Shown: positions 48,469-61,900 of the stretch, one piece after another
Layout of the letters: every line of letters starts with the position of its first letter
How positions within the stretch are numbered: the stretch's first letter is position 1
NCBI GenBank assembly: GCA_021018815.1
Contig: JAITYX010000030.1
Span: 77,001 to 141,000, forward strand
Origin: Talinum fruticosum
Lineage: Eukaryota > Streptophyta > Magnoliopsida > Caryophyllales > Talinaceae
Reading direction: 5' to 3'
DNA length: 64,000 bases
Notes under the pieces: model-generated
What the model saw: only the letters and a program-made list of their open reading frames with translations
Databases searched by the model: none
Told to the model about the DNA's origin: nothing
Translations under genes and position numbers: made by a program

Positions 48469-49465
48469 GGTAGGGGCTAGTTGGATTATGTGAATTGGGA
48501 CGACAAAAAAGTTCACCCAAAACCTTCCTCTTTATATTTAGTAAATGTATAATATATAATATAATATAATATAATTTTACTTAAGTAAATAAAAAAATGA
48601 CATCAGTGTTGTCATTAACTCCTATATAAAGTAGTTGTTTACATCTAAAAAATAATAAACGGCAATTAGGAGACTAATTTATTATTTTCAATATATGATG
48701 GATTTTTTATCATCTATCTATACTAAAGGATAATAAAGTGTCAATAATTCTTTTATTCATTATTATGTTTTATTTACTTTACATGTTAACTTAACGGTAC
48801 CCTTCGTTCTTATATATAATATTTGATTTATCTTTTCTTTGTATACGGTTACATAGCAATAGATTTAACTAGCCCTAAAGTTACCACTAATTGTGGCTCC
48901 GATGACATGATATAATTTAGAAAAATAAATCTAATTTTTTAAAGATGAATCGTAGAAATAGAGAATGGATTTTAAAAAATTAAAACAAAATACTACTTAT
49001 GATGACATAGATATACAAATTTGGATCTAAATTATATTTTGTATCAAGTTATGGTTTGATCATTTACGTATATACTTCATTCAGTTGTTTGTCTAAATCC
49101 ACATCCTTAATACTAGTTGTTCATATATGTAAATTTTTAATTTATTTTTAACACTCACGTATGTCAATATACAATTGCTACATATATAACATTAACAATA
49201 AGGAATCATCTCATAATTCTTAATTTTATTCAATAATTCTATAGTCTACGCCGAATTTCACTTGGATTTAACAAACAACCCCAAAATTTAAAAATTGCAA
49301 TAATTTGCCCATTTTTGCCTTGTACTCGTGAATAGGCTTTAGTTTGAACATGACTTCTTCCTTTTTTTCTTTTTTCTCTCAAATTCTAAAGTCCTATAAC
49401 TTTCACTCCACATCTCAAATATCATTCACGGCTCTCAATTATCACCAAGTCGTTGCTTCTCTAGC
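48469..49465. other. AT-rich spacer between solo LTRs
   Basis: No gene, RNA or repeat boundary recognised. Confidence 0.45.
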
Positions 49466-49470
49466 ATTTG

Positions 49471-52375
49471 TGTAACGCCCCCAATCACCATTACTTAATA
49501 ATCCCTTCATTAGGGACTATTACGTAAAGTCGTAGCGGAAGGTAACGATCGAAGGCGTTACCGCCGTCCTAAAAATAGGACAAGGCTAAATATATGAAAT
49601 AAAATTGAAATTCAATTTATGCATCCATTGTTATATTTCCATTGATCCTGTTAGAAGTAACTACTCACTACCCAGGTAGCTAAATCATCCCAAAATACGA
49701 GTTTATCGATTTAGCAACATAATATTTATACAACCTACGATAATTCCCAAGGTCATACCTAAACCCTGGTTGAGGGTAAAATCACTACGAGCGTCTATGT
49801 ACCTTCGGTGTTGCGAATGCCACGTGGCTGGCTAGGGTTTGCCTTCGACGGACTTAGTAAATGGTTGATTGTTCACCAATGCTTCTTCCTAAAACAAAAA
49901 CGAGTAAAATATTTGGAAGCGTGAGTCGAAACTCGGTACGAACATTCTCGCATCTGTAAAATAACTTTGAAGAATATATTGATTGAGCGCGCGCATTTCA
50001 ATTCATTTTAGTTTGAAATCGGGGGAGAGAATATAAGTAAAACTTGCTTGCCGGTTATTATCCGAAAGTGGAACCTCTTGATAATTGATACGATTTTAGT
50101 AAGGTGCACACCTCCGGGCCGACCGAGAACCCGAGTTGAAGCCGCGCGGGTTGGGCATAAGCCACGATGATTGATAATTGATGGGCATAAGCCACGATAA
50201 TTGATGATTGGGCGGGGACCACTTGATTAGGTGGCAAAACTTGATTTGCAAATGATTCATTATTAATGATATACATGAGAAATGTAGAGATTTGATGAAA
50301 CATATGAGTTTTCGAAAGATACGAGGCAATGAACGTGCACTGAGCCGAGAATATTTGTTTCTCCCCTTTTGCGAAATTTGAATCACCGACTATTCGACAA
50401 CGGAAGTGGCCTCGGTTACTGTTTAAAATGAATTTCTAGGGTTAATAATGTTTTCTTGAGTTTTAATGTTTGAGTTTGTATAAGCTTTAACAATTTATTT
50501 CATTTCTTATATTCATGTGAAAATCGATTAAACTAGTGTTGGTATTACTCGGTTTCACTGCGTTGATTCCGTTTCAATTATCGAATACAATTTATATTAA
50601 CTAGAGAAGTTGATTAGGCTGACTAAATACTCGATTGATTTTGACGGAATTCAATTTGTTAGCTGACTTGGGTTGACAATGGTGTCTATATATATGGCTA
50701 TACCTAACAAACACTTATTCCTAATTTATTCCTCACTTCTCCCTTCTCTGCACTCAAAACCCATAGTTAAATAATTAATTAATCCATCAAATGCCCTTCC
50801 ATCGGAAGGTTTCACAACTTTGCCGAATCGCCCGGAATTCATATATATACACCATTTTAAGTGCCTAAGCGTTATTTCCTCGACGGAACTCGTATTCATA
50901 TCCAAATTAAGCATACCAAGTGTTCGGATGTCCCCATGCCTCTTACACAATCTATTATCGACTTCATCCTCCCTGCATATTTTTTATTTTTATTTTTTAT
51001 TTTTTCCTTTGTGTTCAATTCTAGCTATTCGCAAAATGTAACAATTCCACCAGATTGTTCAAAACCCGTACATACACCATGTTAAGATCATAAGCATTGT
51101 TCTCAGACAAATTTCACATTCACAACCACTATTAGGTATGCTTAATGTTCAAATCTCCCCACATGTCTACACTTACACATTGCTTAATTCCACTCTCTAC
51201 ATACACATTCTCATTCATTTGTTCAATATAACCATTTCCAACATATAATAAATTCATCAATTTACCCAATTCTATAATAAACATCTCCCAAACTCATTCA
51301 CTAATTCATAATCTCCCCACGAGAATCACATTCGTTCTCATTCATACGAGTACACAACCAATCCATTGAGATGCCACAACTCGATTATTCACACCAATTC
51401 GAACTTTCCCAATTCAATCTTTAAATTCACTCCACAAATATATTTCTAATCATACTTCAATTTACGATTACAATTCCTCAAATAAATAATGAAATTGATA
51501 ATTTAGGGTCTAGAGTTTTACCTTCAAAACCAAGAGAGGGTAGCCAAGAGGAGGGTGGAGTGATGGCGGTACAGTCTGGACTCGGGCGGACACCGGCCAG
51601 CACCGGCGACGAATTCCGGTGGTTGCGGCGGCTGGTGGTTAGGCTGTGAAATGGCCCGCGGCGGGAGCCGGGCCGCGCCTGCGGAACGCGCGGAGAGCGA
51701 GAGCGCGGGAGAGTGAGAGAGATAGAGGGAGAGAATGGTGGCCGGCGCCGGTCTTCCAGCCGGCGTCGGTTGTGTTGGTGGCCGAAGGAGGCGACGCCAG
51801 CCGGAGGGAAGAAGCGAGGGACGCGAAGCGAGCACGCGAGGAAGAGACGGAGCGGTAGCGTGAGGGAGAGTGAGAGGGCGCTGCCGAGCGGCGCCTAGCG
51901 CCGGCTTCGGCCGGCGTGGGTGGCGTCCGGTGGCCGGACTGGGAGGCGAGAGAGGTGGTGAGGCGGGGAGAACGAGGGAGGGAGCACGGGAGAGAGGATG
52001 AGTGAATGGTGAGGGATGATTGAATTTTAAGTCTGCCTCGACATTCCGGAGAATTCCTTCTCTGGATTTTTCTTTAGAAAAATCTGATTTGGTTATTTTC
52101 TTATTTTGATTGATTTATTTATTTACTTATTTTGTTTTCTTTTATTGTTACTTTTAATTTTGTTTTAATAACGATGTTCTCAAATAAAAATCTTATTATA
52201 AGATTTTTATTAGAGCCATTACGTCGCCTTAACCGCATAACACATGTATAAGGATAATGTAAATACAAAATATCGAATTGAAGTGCACGCGCTCAATTAT
52301 ATAAATAGTGTAATTAATAAAATAAATAATGTAATTTAAAGTAAATAATTGTGATTTAGGATCGGGTTGTTACAA
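49471..52375 (-). mobile_element. Solo LTR 2, 2.9 kb, minus orientation
   Basis: Plus-strand ends are TGTAACGCCCCC and GGGTTGTTACA, flanked by ATTTG at 49466-49470 and 52376-52380. The GC-rich block (51560-51980) lies near the right side, whereas in LTR 1 it lies near the left, so this copy is inverted. ggcgttaccgccgtcc ... aggctaaat near 49555 is shared with LTR 3. It has an internal two-copy 30-bp tandem repeat (gggcataagccacgat) at about 50152-50212. No coding domains are visible. Confidence 0.77.
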
Positions 52376-52380
52376 TTTGC

Positions 52381-55155
52381 CATAACTTCGAGATCACTGT
52401 CGAAATCTACTCTTTACCCTTAATTCTCGCACCAAAGCCAAAACCTAAATTTATCGAGATAAACCTTAATTTTAGTTTATAATTGTTTTCTTTTGCAGTT
52501 TACAAATTATTTCATTGAACTTAGCAATTTTAATAAAATTTGTGTTTGCTACTTATGTTTGTTTACATATGAATTTTTCGGGTAAATTGTGTGATTGGGT
52601 TTTTTTTTTTTGAGTCAATGTGATTTGGTATTTAATTACATATGTTTAGTACTTTTAGTTGAATATCGATTTTGGGGATTTTATTATAGAATTTAGGAAA
52701 TGTGATTTGAATTACATCGTATTGCTTAATATTATTTGGAAACAAGTAATTGAGAGTTAAATTTGAAATTTGTGAATTTGAAAATCGATTTTGGGAGATT
52801 GAAGATGATATTTGACTATTTGTTGTATTTGTGATTCATTATATAGGTTTACTGCAATATTATGAATTTTTATTATACTTAAAAATGTTAAAAAACGCAT
52901 TAGAAGGTTACATCATAAATTAGATGAACATCGGGTAGTATATGATAACCTCGTAATATTTAATTCCTGGCTCCGCCATTGATTCACGAGTTGAAATTAT
53001 TAGTTGGTGCTTCCTAAATTCATAGACTAATATGAAGAATCTTTACAATTCAACTTGTAGAAAAAGATTTTAAAAATATAATTATTGTAATTAAATATGA
53101 AAAAATTAATTATACTATTAATTAGACCTTAAAAAATAAAGTGTGTAAAATAAGCCAAAATGTTATATAGAGAACAATCATTGGATAAATGAAGCCCAAT
53201 GCTATGTCTTGTTTAAATCAATATAATGAACAATCTTGATGTGCTTACACTTAGCAAGATAACAATTATTTCTTTTTCTTTTAAAAAAACTTTTACTCTT
53301 TTTTTTAAACATATTTTTATTATTTAGAGTAATACATTTGAGACTCGCACCCTCCACTTTCCTTGATCCCTTAAAAGTTAACATAAACCCTAAATCCCTA
53401 ATTCCAAAATCCTCTATTGTTCCTTGATCCCATGAAAGTTAACTTAAACCCTAAATCCCTAATTCGAATTCCTCTATCGCCAAACTTATCCGCCTACCAT
53501 CCATTGCGATTGTCTGTCACCACGCTACTCAAAACCTAACATCTACAAACCATGGAAAATTCCAGGGCCTTGTCGCTAGTTCATTTCAAGTTCGCTCGAT
53601 CATCCTTTTATTTGGTTAGTTTTAATTGTATACATGTTATTCAACCTTTTGATTGTGCATATTATTAGTTTTCATTACGATGGAACATGATCATGTCTTG
53701 TAATGACACTAATCATTGGGCATTTTAGTTAGTAATTGTTTGAAGTGGATTTAGATACCCGAGAAATTAAAGGATACTTTGAATTTTAGAAGATAATTAA
53801 AAATTGCTTATTGAAAATTACACCACAAAAGTGTTCTTCACATTTGCCTCTAAAATTGGTGAAATGGAATTAAAAGAAAATTAATAAAATTAAAAAAGAG
53901 TAGGTTTGGATTTTTGTTCCGTAATTAATTCAAACTCTTTAAAAATTGAATCAATTAGCTTAAGATAATTGGATTTGTAACACTATTAGTAGAGTTGGAC
54001 GAGTGGGTAGGGGACCCGTTGGGCCACATGGATTGGGTCGAGAAAAAAAGGTGACAACCTTCTAAATATTTTAAAGAGTCAAACTACTAATGAGCTGATC
54101 CATTTATATAATAAATAGGGTTAGGACTAGTCCAATTAAGAGTCAACAAAAAGGGCCACGCCTAACCTTCATCTCCATTCTCTTTATTTTATCCATGCAA
54201 CTCATGCTCTCACTCTCTCTCAAACGTGTCCACCGGTTGAAGAACGACATCCATGTCCACTTTTTCTCCTCTCCATCCGTCGTCTCGCTATTCTTCCTTA
54301 CCAGTTGTCGCCACCATGACGCTGTCGAATTTGACCCAAATTTCGTCCATCGTACAAGTTGTTGTAACGATCGAATGTGTTTCACCATCCTCTCTTTCTT
54401 CCTCTCTCATCCTCTCTATCCGGAATCCGTTTATCCGACCTCTTCGACCTCATCTAATAAGTCCACCTTCTTCTTTCTCTCTGTTTTGTTGTGTTTCGTT
54501 CTTCTTCTTTTTTATTTATTTTTATGTTTTCTTGTTTCTTTTTGTATTTATTATTGTTATTAAAAAAAACTATTTTTTAAAATTATAATTAATTTTTACT
54601 GTTATAAATGAATTAAAAATAATTAAATTAAAAAAATTATTAAAAATTTAAAATGTATTACATAGCAAGGGTATAACCTTAATATATGTAATGAGTGAAG
54701 TTGGTTCCACGTGGCGCAAAGTTGATCGAGCAATTTTGAGCCACTTTACGAATTGCTATGTATGTATATATATATATAAAGTTGGGTAGGAGCTCTATAT
54801 GAGTGACACATAAGATACTTATGTGAAATGTCTTATAAATGTAGTGTTCATGTAATGTATGCATTTAATTATGTTTTAAATAATTTATTTATATGAAATT
54901 GTCTACCATAAATTAAATAATTGTAATGATCCGAGAAACTAATTTGTTCACATTCAAACATTACTTGATCTATATATGCATTAGTATACTTTTTTTTTAT
55001 AATTTAGAAAAGTTGGAGAAAATTAATGTATAATTGTTGGTTTAAAATAAAAAACATATGATTATATGAGTAATACATATATAATAACCATATAGGATTA
55101 CTTGACTACATAAATGTTCATCAAAGGTTGAATTAATAAAAAACTATACCTAAAT
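52381..55155. other. Intergenic stretch between solo LTRs 2 and 3
   Basis: AT-rich with no gene supported apart from the duplication below. A pyrimidine-rich segment at 54190-54500 gives two overlapping ORFs (122 and 111 codons), Ser/Phe-rich and without recognisable domain. Confidence 0.45.
53361..53480. repeat. 60-bp tandem duplication with telo-box-like motifs
   Basis: tccttgatcc at 53361 recurs at 53421. Each copy carries aaaccctaaatccctaattc, a plant telo-box-like phrase (AAACCCTAA). Confidence 0.85.
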
Positions 55156-55160
55156 AAAGC

Positions 55161-57789
55161 TGTAACTCCCCAATATAGTCACTATATAAAACACACTTAT
55201 TGACTAACCATAATATAACAAAGTAGCAAGAAGCTATGTCGTATTTGGGCGTTACTGTCGTCCCTCCTCGAGAGACTAGGCTAAATTTACAACAAGACGT
55301 ATGATGATCCTTTCAATTTCCCCCAAACACTTACAATAAAAGTCTCGTACATCAAACCCAATATAAATATACATAATTTAAACCACCAAACATGAGTTCG
55401 TTCTTCCTAAGATACATTATGACCTTTAACAAATCACCATCTACGAAATAACTCTGCGAGCAATTAAATCCACCTGGACGTCTTAACCCAAAAAAGACGC
55501 AATTGCCAAAAGCCAATCATGAAACGCTTCCGATTAACCAAAGCCCGATCACTTATCCGAGTCAACACCTCCCGATTCCTTTGCTCCTGTCACTTCTTGC
55601 CCAACATTAACAATGTTTTCTTCCCCTAAAAACATTTAAGAAAACATAAAAACAAGAATGAGCCATAGGCCCGATACGCTACCCTTGTACTTGTAAAAAT
55701 ATATTATAAAAGTCGGTGGGCGCGCGCAGATAATTGAAATCGGTTTCAAAAGCTATTTATGTGTAAAGCGAAGTAAGCGAAGTAGGGTCACTATGCGTTA
55801 ATCTTTGAAATCGTTAGGACCCAATTCCGTACATATGAATGCCATGGCGATTCTGTGAGATAATCATTTATGTAATCAGTAATCTGTATAGACAATTCAT
55901 TCATTTATCCCGATCGATCGGGGAGGGCCCTCGTGAACTGTAATCGTAAACTGCATCGTGAACTGTAATCGTGTCCGTAAATTGTAAGCGTGTCCGTAAA
56001 CCGTATCGTGAAGCTGTATTCGTGTCTATAAAGCGTAATCGTGTACGTAGAAGCTGTGATTGTGAAGTGGGTCCAAATTATTTGTATTATTAAAACAATA
56101 AACTCAATAGTAAAGATGAACACTTTGGAAAAGGTACAAGCAATAACGTACCTTTTTAATGTATTTTCACTCCTTACACAAGCTTCCCGATTACCACGTT
56201 TGTGACCTGTTTGTGTTTAGAGTAAGGCTCTTATAAGTCACATTTGCTTAATAAATGGTTAATATTACTTATATAATTTGTATTCTTTGAACTTTTGTTA
56301 TATAAGTTAAGCTGTTTTCCTTGTCACTCTTAAAGACTTTCACGTCTGTTTATCTCCTTAGTTATTCATTAAAGAATCCCCTCAACAACCTAATACTTTC
56401 CGATAAGTTCTATGACCAAATAATCAAGCGAATCTCCTATTTTCCTTTGAAACCATTCTTGTAATAAAGCTCAAGTTTGGTCTTTTGTTTCTATCATCAC
56501 TAGTCCGTGTTTAATGTAGCCTAACCTTACTTGTACCACTCGTTTCATCTAATCTAGTATGCCCAAATGTTCTCTTATCTCGTAACCCAAATATACCTCC
56601 TACTCAAGGTGTCGGTTTGGTTTTTCCACTTTTCTAAAAATTTTGGCGAGTTTCGTTTGAAACATGGCCTAACCATTAGGCTAAAAGCCTTAAAAACCTG
56701 CATAAAATCCACAATAAAACTCAACGAGCCACACGCTCGGAGTATATTTACAACCACAAAACCCAGTTTCAACTCAATCAACCTTCACATAACACGAGTA
56801 ATTCAATCATGCTCAATACAACATCACATAAATATATTCACGAGTGTGAGCATGCTCATATGAACTTTCAAGTTCCATATCAAGGTTCGATAGCTCTAAA
56901 TTCAACTTCAATTGCTCCTAATGTCCTCCCAATTCCACTAAAATCAATTCAAAACTCAATCTTGTCTAATTACTCCGAGTACAACATAAATTTGTGATAC
57001 AATTTAAGTAGAAATTCGGGATTAGAGAAATACCTTAAAGGGGGTTTAGAGGTGGAATTTGGTGTTGGAAGTCCGGTGGTGGATATTGGGTGGCTCGAGT
57101 ACAGCGTGAGGCACCGGTCGACGGCGTCGAGCAGCGACGACGGCCAAGGAACAGCGGCGGTAGCCGGTTCGAGCGACAGCGATAGCGGCGCCGGTTCGAG
57201 CGGCAGCGATGCAGCGCCGGTTACGCCCTGTTCGTGCGAGATAGAGCCCAAAGGAGGACGAGAGGTTGTTGGCGGCAGCAAGGGTGACAGCTAGGGTGCC
57301 GAGGTGGTTGTCGGTGGCCGCAGATCCGGCCGATGCCGGCCGGCGACGCAGCGAGCGATGAGCGAGGGCACAATGACCACGCTAGCACGTAAGCCGAGCG
57401 GGAAAAAAAAAGGAGGAAAAAGGCTACTCACGGCAACGAGGTGGCGGCCAAGGGGCGTCGACGGTGGCGGATTGCTGGCGGCAGCGAGCCCAGCGAAGGC
57501 TGGCCGGATGCAGCGAAGGGAAAGGCGAGAGAGGAGATTGAAGGGAGGGAGGAGAGAGAGTGATTTGAAGAGTTGGTTTTCTTCGTGAAAACCATCATCG
57601 GTTCCCAGCTCTCCCTAATTTATTTTGGGCCAAGTGATTTCTAGAAAGTCCTTCCTCCTTCCTCTCTCTCTTTTTTTTTATTTTTTATTTTATTTTAATA
57701 TTTGCACAACTCACTACTCTTAAACAATTTTAAGATAATAAAATACAAACTCCGCGTAATTAATTACGATTAAGATTACAGGCGTTACA
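55161..57789 (-). mobile_element. Solo LTR 3, 2.6 kb, minus orientation
   Basis: Plus-strand ends are TGTAACTCCCC and GGCGTTACA. The flanking pentamers AAAGC (55156-55160) and AAAAC (57790-57794) differ at one base. It shares gggcgttactgtcgtcc ... aggctaaat with LTR 2 and a 200-bp segment with LTR 1. The GC-rich block is at 57050-57500. A tandem array of cgtgaactgtaat-type units lies at about 55930-56070. No gag-pol is visible. Confidence 0.68.
55930..56070. repeat. Short tandem array inside solo LTR 3
   Basis: About ten degenerate units of the form cgtgaactgtaat, cgtgtccgtaaat, cgtgaagctgtat in a row. Confidence 0.7.
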
Positions 57790-57794
57790 AAAAC

Positions 57795-58868
57795 AAATGA
57801 CTTTTTAATTGCGTATGTATATAGTAATTAGTAAGAAATGTAATGGTTATAAAAAAAAAAATCAGTAAGAATGTAATATAATTATTGTTAAATTAATTAA
57901 TATTTAAAAGATATTTCATGTGCCTATAAAAAATAAAAAAAGGATCACATATTAGAGAATTTTAAAAAGTAATAAATGATTTAAATTTTAAAAATTAAAA
58001 TTTACATAAATAACAATAATTACATTGTTATAAATTTATCGCGTATTTTATTATTTATTTATATTAATAAAATTAAAATTAAAAAGAAGAGTAGGGAAAA
58101 AACATAGGAGAGAGAGGAGAAAGAAAAAAAATCAAATTTATAAAAATTATAACTGAAACCTATTTATAAATAAGCTAGACTGACCGATATTTTAAGTTAT
58201 TGTGGTGGAGTTGCTTCCATTTTACTAATGAAAAGTTTAATGGAGCAATTTTCTTGAGTTGCTCTTGCTCCCATTAAAGATAGATAACCTAAGTGCTAGT
58301 GGTCGCATCTTCTAATCCTTTTTTATCGTAAATTGTATTTTTTTTGCAGCGATTATTTGGCCCCCTCTTTCTCCTTAATGCCAAACCCTAGCATAGTTAC
58401 CCTCTTCTCTCTCCCGACTCCTTCCCTCCTACCACTCCCAGTCACCCACCACTGCCACAACTGCACTCGACCCTGCCCGGCGCCGGCAGCCCCTAGAACC
58501 ACCGCCATCCGGTGCCCGCCAGTCAACGACGCCGCCCTCTCTCCTTTAACAACTTGGTATGTGTTGCAATTTTCTCCTCTTCTTTTTAGTTTTTTTCTTT
58601 AATTCAAGTAATGGTTTGTATTTTGAGTTTATGAATGATTTTTAGCTCTCTGCCTCTCTCTCTCTCCTCCCTTTATCGCCGTCTGTGAGGTTCACCACCG
58701 ACCAACCAACGCCTGCGGGCCTGCTTGCTGCTGCCCATCCCGGTGCCTCCTCTGCCTGTGCCGCCCGGCGCCCGCCCAGCCCACTGTCCACAGTTCTCTC
58801 ACAGAACAGAGGTGTGCTTTCTCCTCTTCTTTCATTAGTTAAAGTGATGGTTAGGACTTCAGATGTTG
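57795..58868. other. Intergenic; two GC-rich C/T-biased blocks
   Basis: The first half is AT-rich and featureless. At 58370-58600 and 58640-58830 two C-rich blocks each end with a similar tttctcctcttcttt phrase and resemble a diverged duplication. Short Pro-rich ORFs in them show no domain. Confidence 0.4.
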
Positions 58869-58998
58869 ATTCACATTTTACGCGGTATAAAAATTCACAT
58901 TTTGATTCGTTAAAATATCGTTCACATTTTGATTCAAATTTTATTTGGTATAGGAATTCACATTTTGGTTTAAGAATTCACGTTTTGATTCACATTTG
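58869..58998. repeat. Degenerate minisatellite of ttcacattttgatt units
   Basis: Six or more imperfect copies of ttcacattttgatt separated by short spacers such as ggtataaaaa and ggtatagga. Confidence 0.75.
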
Positions 58999-61900
58999 CT
59001 AATAATTCATTTTCTTGATATTTTTACCAAGCAAGTAACTAGGAGGCAGAGGGAATTCTTCGCATGGACGTGATTTTTTTTTTGGGAGGGGGTTCCCCTG
59101 TGGGAGAATGAAAATTAACTAATTTTGGTAGCATAACATTAATGTAGAAGTGAGAGTTGACTTATTGATTTGGGAATTTGGAGATGAAAGTTTGTAAATT
59201 TTAGAGTTTGTCGTATTATGTGGAATTTGGGGTTTTGATAGATAATTATATAAACTTAGCAAACCAAATGAAGATTAAAAAACATAAACCTATGACTCTA
59301 AAAGAATTTTTACTAACTATGAATAGTTTTTCACTTCAGAAAAGGAGTTACGCAACCATTGGGGTCCAGACTCTGCATCCCAAAATTTACTGTTGAATGA
59401 AAAAATGACAAAGATGCTGCATAACCACCATCTAATATTAACTTAATTCCGATCCCCCTCATTAAAAATTTTGGGTCTGCTATTGTACATGATGAATACA
59501 ATCTATACCTTTGGTTACTAAAAGTTCGGCAAGTGATTAAATTTTTTATAGATAGGCGAGTGATTATTAGCAAAGCATTAACAGAAATATCCGAATCGAA
59601 AACCTAGCAAAATTGACGTTCAAACGGGTTAGGTCTGGATTAAAATTTTAAATCATTGCTTATAATTCTAACCCCACTCGGTTTGACTCTGGATCCGCCA
59701 CTGCTCTCCAGGAATTAAGTTCAACAAGTGGTGGGTTTTAAGCGAGTTTCTTTTTCATCTGATTTAAAAATGGTAAGATCTGTGCAAAATGTTACTTTTA
59801 CATGGAGCTTGCGCAGAAGAATTTTATAAAGAGAGAGATAAAAGAAACCATCTTGAATTGGGGTATTAATGTGTTAATGTGGGAAAAGAACTAAGTTAGT
59901 ATGAGAATAAATTGAAGTCCTGAAACTTGATATTAGAAACATTTTAGCATCTTTATATACAGGCCTTCTCCTCTAGGCAAGTTCTTGCTGGGCGGATCAT
60001 GGTCGGGTTAGGGTCGGCTGACCCATGACCCGGCCCAGCCATTACCTTCCCCCTGACCCGCCCTGACCCTTACTCGGCCCGGCCGTTGCTGCAGCTCTCT
60101 CACTCACTAGAGTGCCTATTTCTTTTTTGTTCTTTCCGGTAAATTTACTTGTATGTTTCTGATCTCCATTTTCTTTCCTGTTTGTGATTAGAATCTTTTA
60201 TGGATTTTAGTTTCCAACCTCTATTCAAAATGGCATCTGAATGAAAGCCGATGCTTCTTTAATGGCGGCTCTGATTTTTGCTTCTTATTACATTTGCTAT
60301 TCTGCTGTTCTTTTTCTCTCTCCGTTAATGTCAGCTGTGTGTTTGATTGTCCGAACTGTTATGGGGTGGCTACTTTTTTCTATGCTGTTGTTTTATTCTT
60401 CCTCCGTCCTCCTTTATCCTTCAATTCTTTTATCTCTCCATTATGTCAATTTATGTATGCTGCTCCTGACAGCTGATACAATCACTTTCAGGGACGGATT
60501 TGTTGTGGCCAACAGTTTCCTTGGCAACTGTTGAGCCGAAACAAGTTTTAAGGCCTGTTTGCTTAACATATAAGTGCATCGCAAATTATGTCATAAGACT
60601 GAAAAGCTCATTAGCTCAAGTAGCTGTATCATGCAAACGACCAAATAATTTGAACAGACAAATTGCCATAGTATTAATGAGTTATTCTCCCTCTCACAAA
60701 AAAATTATTCACTATACAGCCTTATATGTTTGAGAAAGATTTAGGCTGGAAAAAGGATGTTACTTGGGAGATTGCGCATTTTGATGTCTCGAATGCATTA
60801 CTGCACATCACTTGTCACAGCATTATGCACTATTGGAGCATATTTCTCCATCCACACGATGACACGACTATGTCATCTATCTCTTAAATTGAATTTTGCT
60901 AAATGGGGAGCAACTTCACTGCCCTCCCAATGTATATGATCAAGAGTGAAAAATTTAGAAGAGAACAAAGGCCTTTAACATTTGCAGCAATTACATTCAA
61001 ATTTGTCAAAGCTCCCCATGCTTGAGCATTGTTGTGATAACTTGCTTTGCAAAATCCACCCTGAAGACCAGTTTCTCTTGTGTCTGAGCGCCCATTTTAT
61101 TGCAGAAGTCTCTCTTCAGAATGACATATAAGAAAAAGGCAAATCTTTAGTGCAGGACACATCGATTCTTTGATTTTTCAGAAGTGCCAAATTAAATTGG
61201 CATAAAAATTGAACTCCCCCTCTCCGCCAAGGATTCGTAGGAATATACATCTTCTCTTAATTCATCATTGGATCCCTTGTTCACTGCCTTTACACCAAAA
61301 TTCATTCATATCCTTTTGAGTCTCATCACAACGTCCAAGCGGAAGGAAATGCAGTTATCTCACATAGATCTGCATTGCTTGGACCGCCCATATGAGTACA
61401 ATATGTTTACCTTTCCTAGAATTTGGTTTTAGCCTAAATTTTCTCTGTATGATGAGCGAGTACTTCCCTCTTTATCGATCAGCCAATAAAACTCTATTTG
61501 ATTTTGTTTATGAAAAATTAAGGCTATCCTTCCTCCCCTCTTCCTTATGTGTCTTTTCATGTGAAAATGAGGTAAAAAATGTTCTTTCTGAATTTCCATT
61601 CTCAGTTTGTGATGCTCTAAATGCTAAGCAGAGATAACTTTTACTTCATGGTTTCTGCATTCTTCTTTCTCCCACTCTGTTAACATGGTTTGGTCTAGGA
61701 TTGCATCTCATCCCAGTGTGCAATGGTCTTCGGCATCAATACTGCCATGCCATCACAGTCAGTCACCCATTACACTGCTTGCTTTCTGCTCATAGTGCAA
61801 TCTCGTTCTCGCTGTAATACTGAATCACTTAACAAGAAAGTCCCAGAATGAACAATCGACGGACAACTATTCCAGACCTGCCTGGGCGTCTGTTCTTTGT

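Noticed and set aside
51524..51898. ORFs of 61-103 codons in a GC-rich island
   Set aside because: Composition-driven ORFs inside solo LTR 2, with no family resemblance.
53361..53480. Interstitial telomere repeat
   Set aside because: Only single AAACCCTAA-like words within a 60-bp duplication, not a (CCCTAAA)n array.
54195..54588. Two overlapping plus-strand ORFs
   Set aside because: Pyrimidine-rich DNA giving Ser/Phe/Leu-rich translations in two frames, with no domain.
57052..57588. ORFs of 80-103 codons on both strands
   Set aside because: GC-rich module of solo LTR 3; no recognisable domain.
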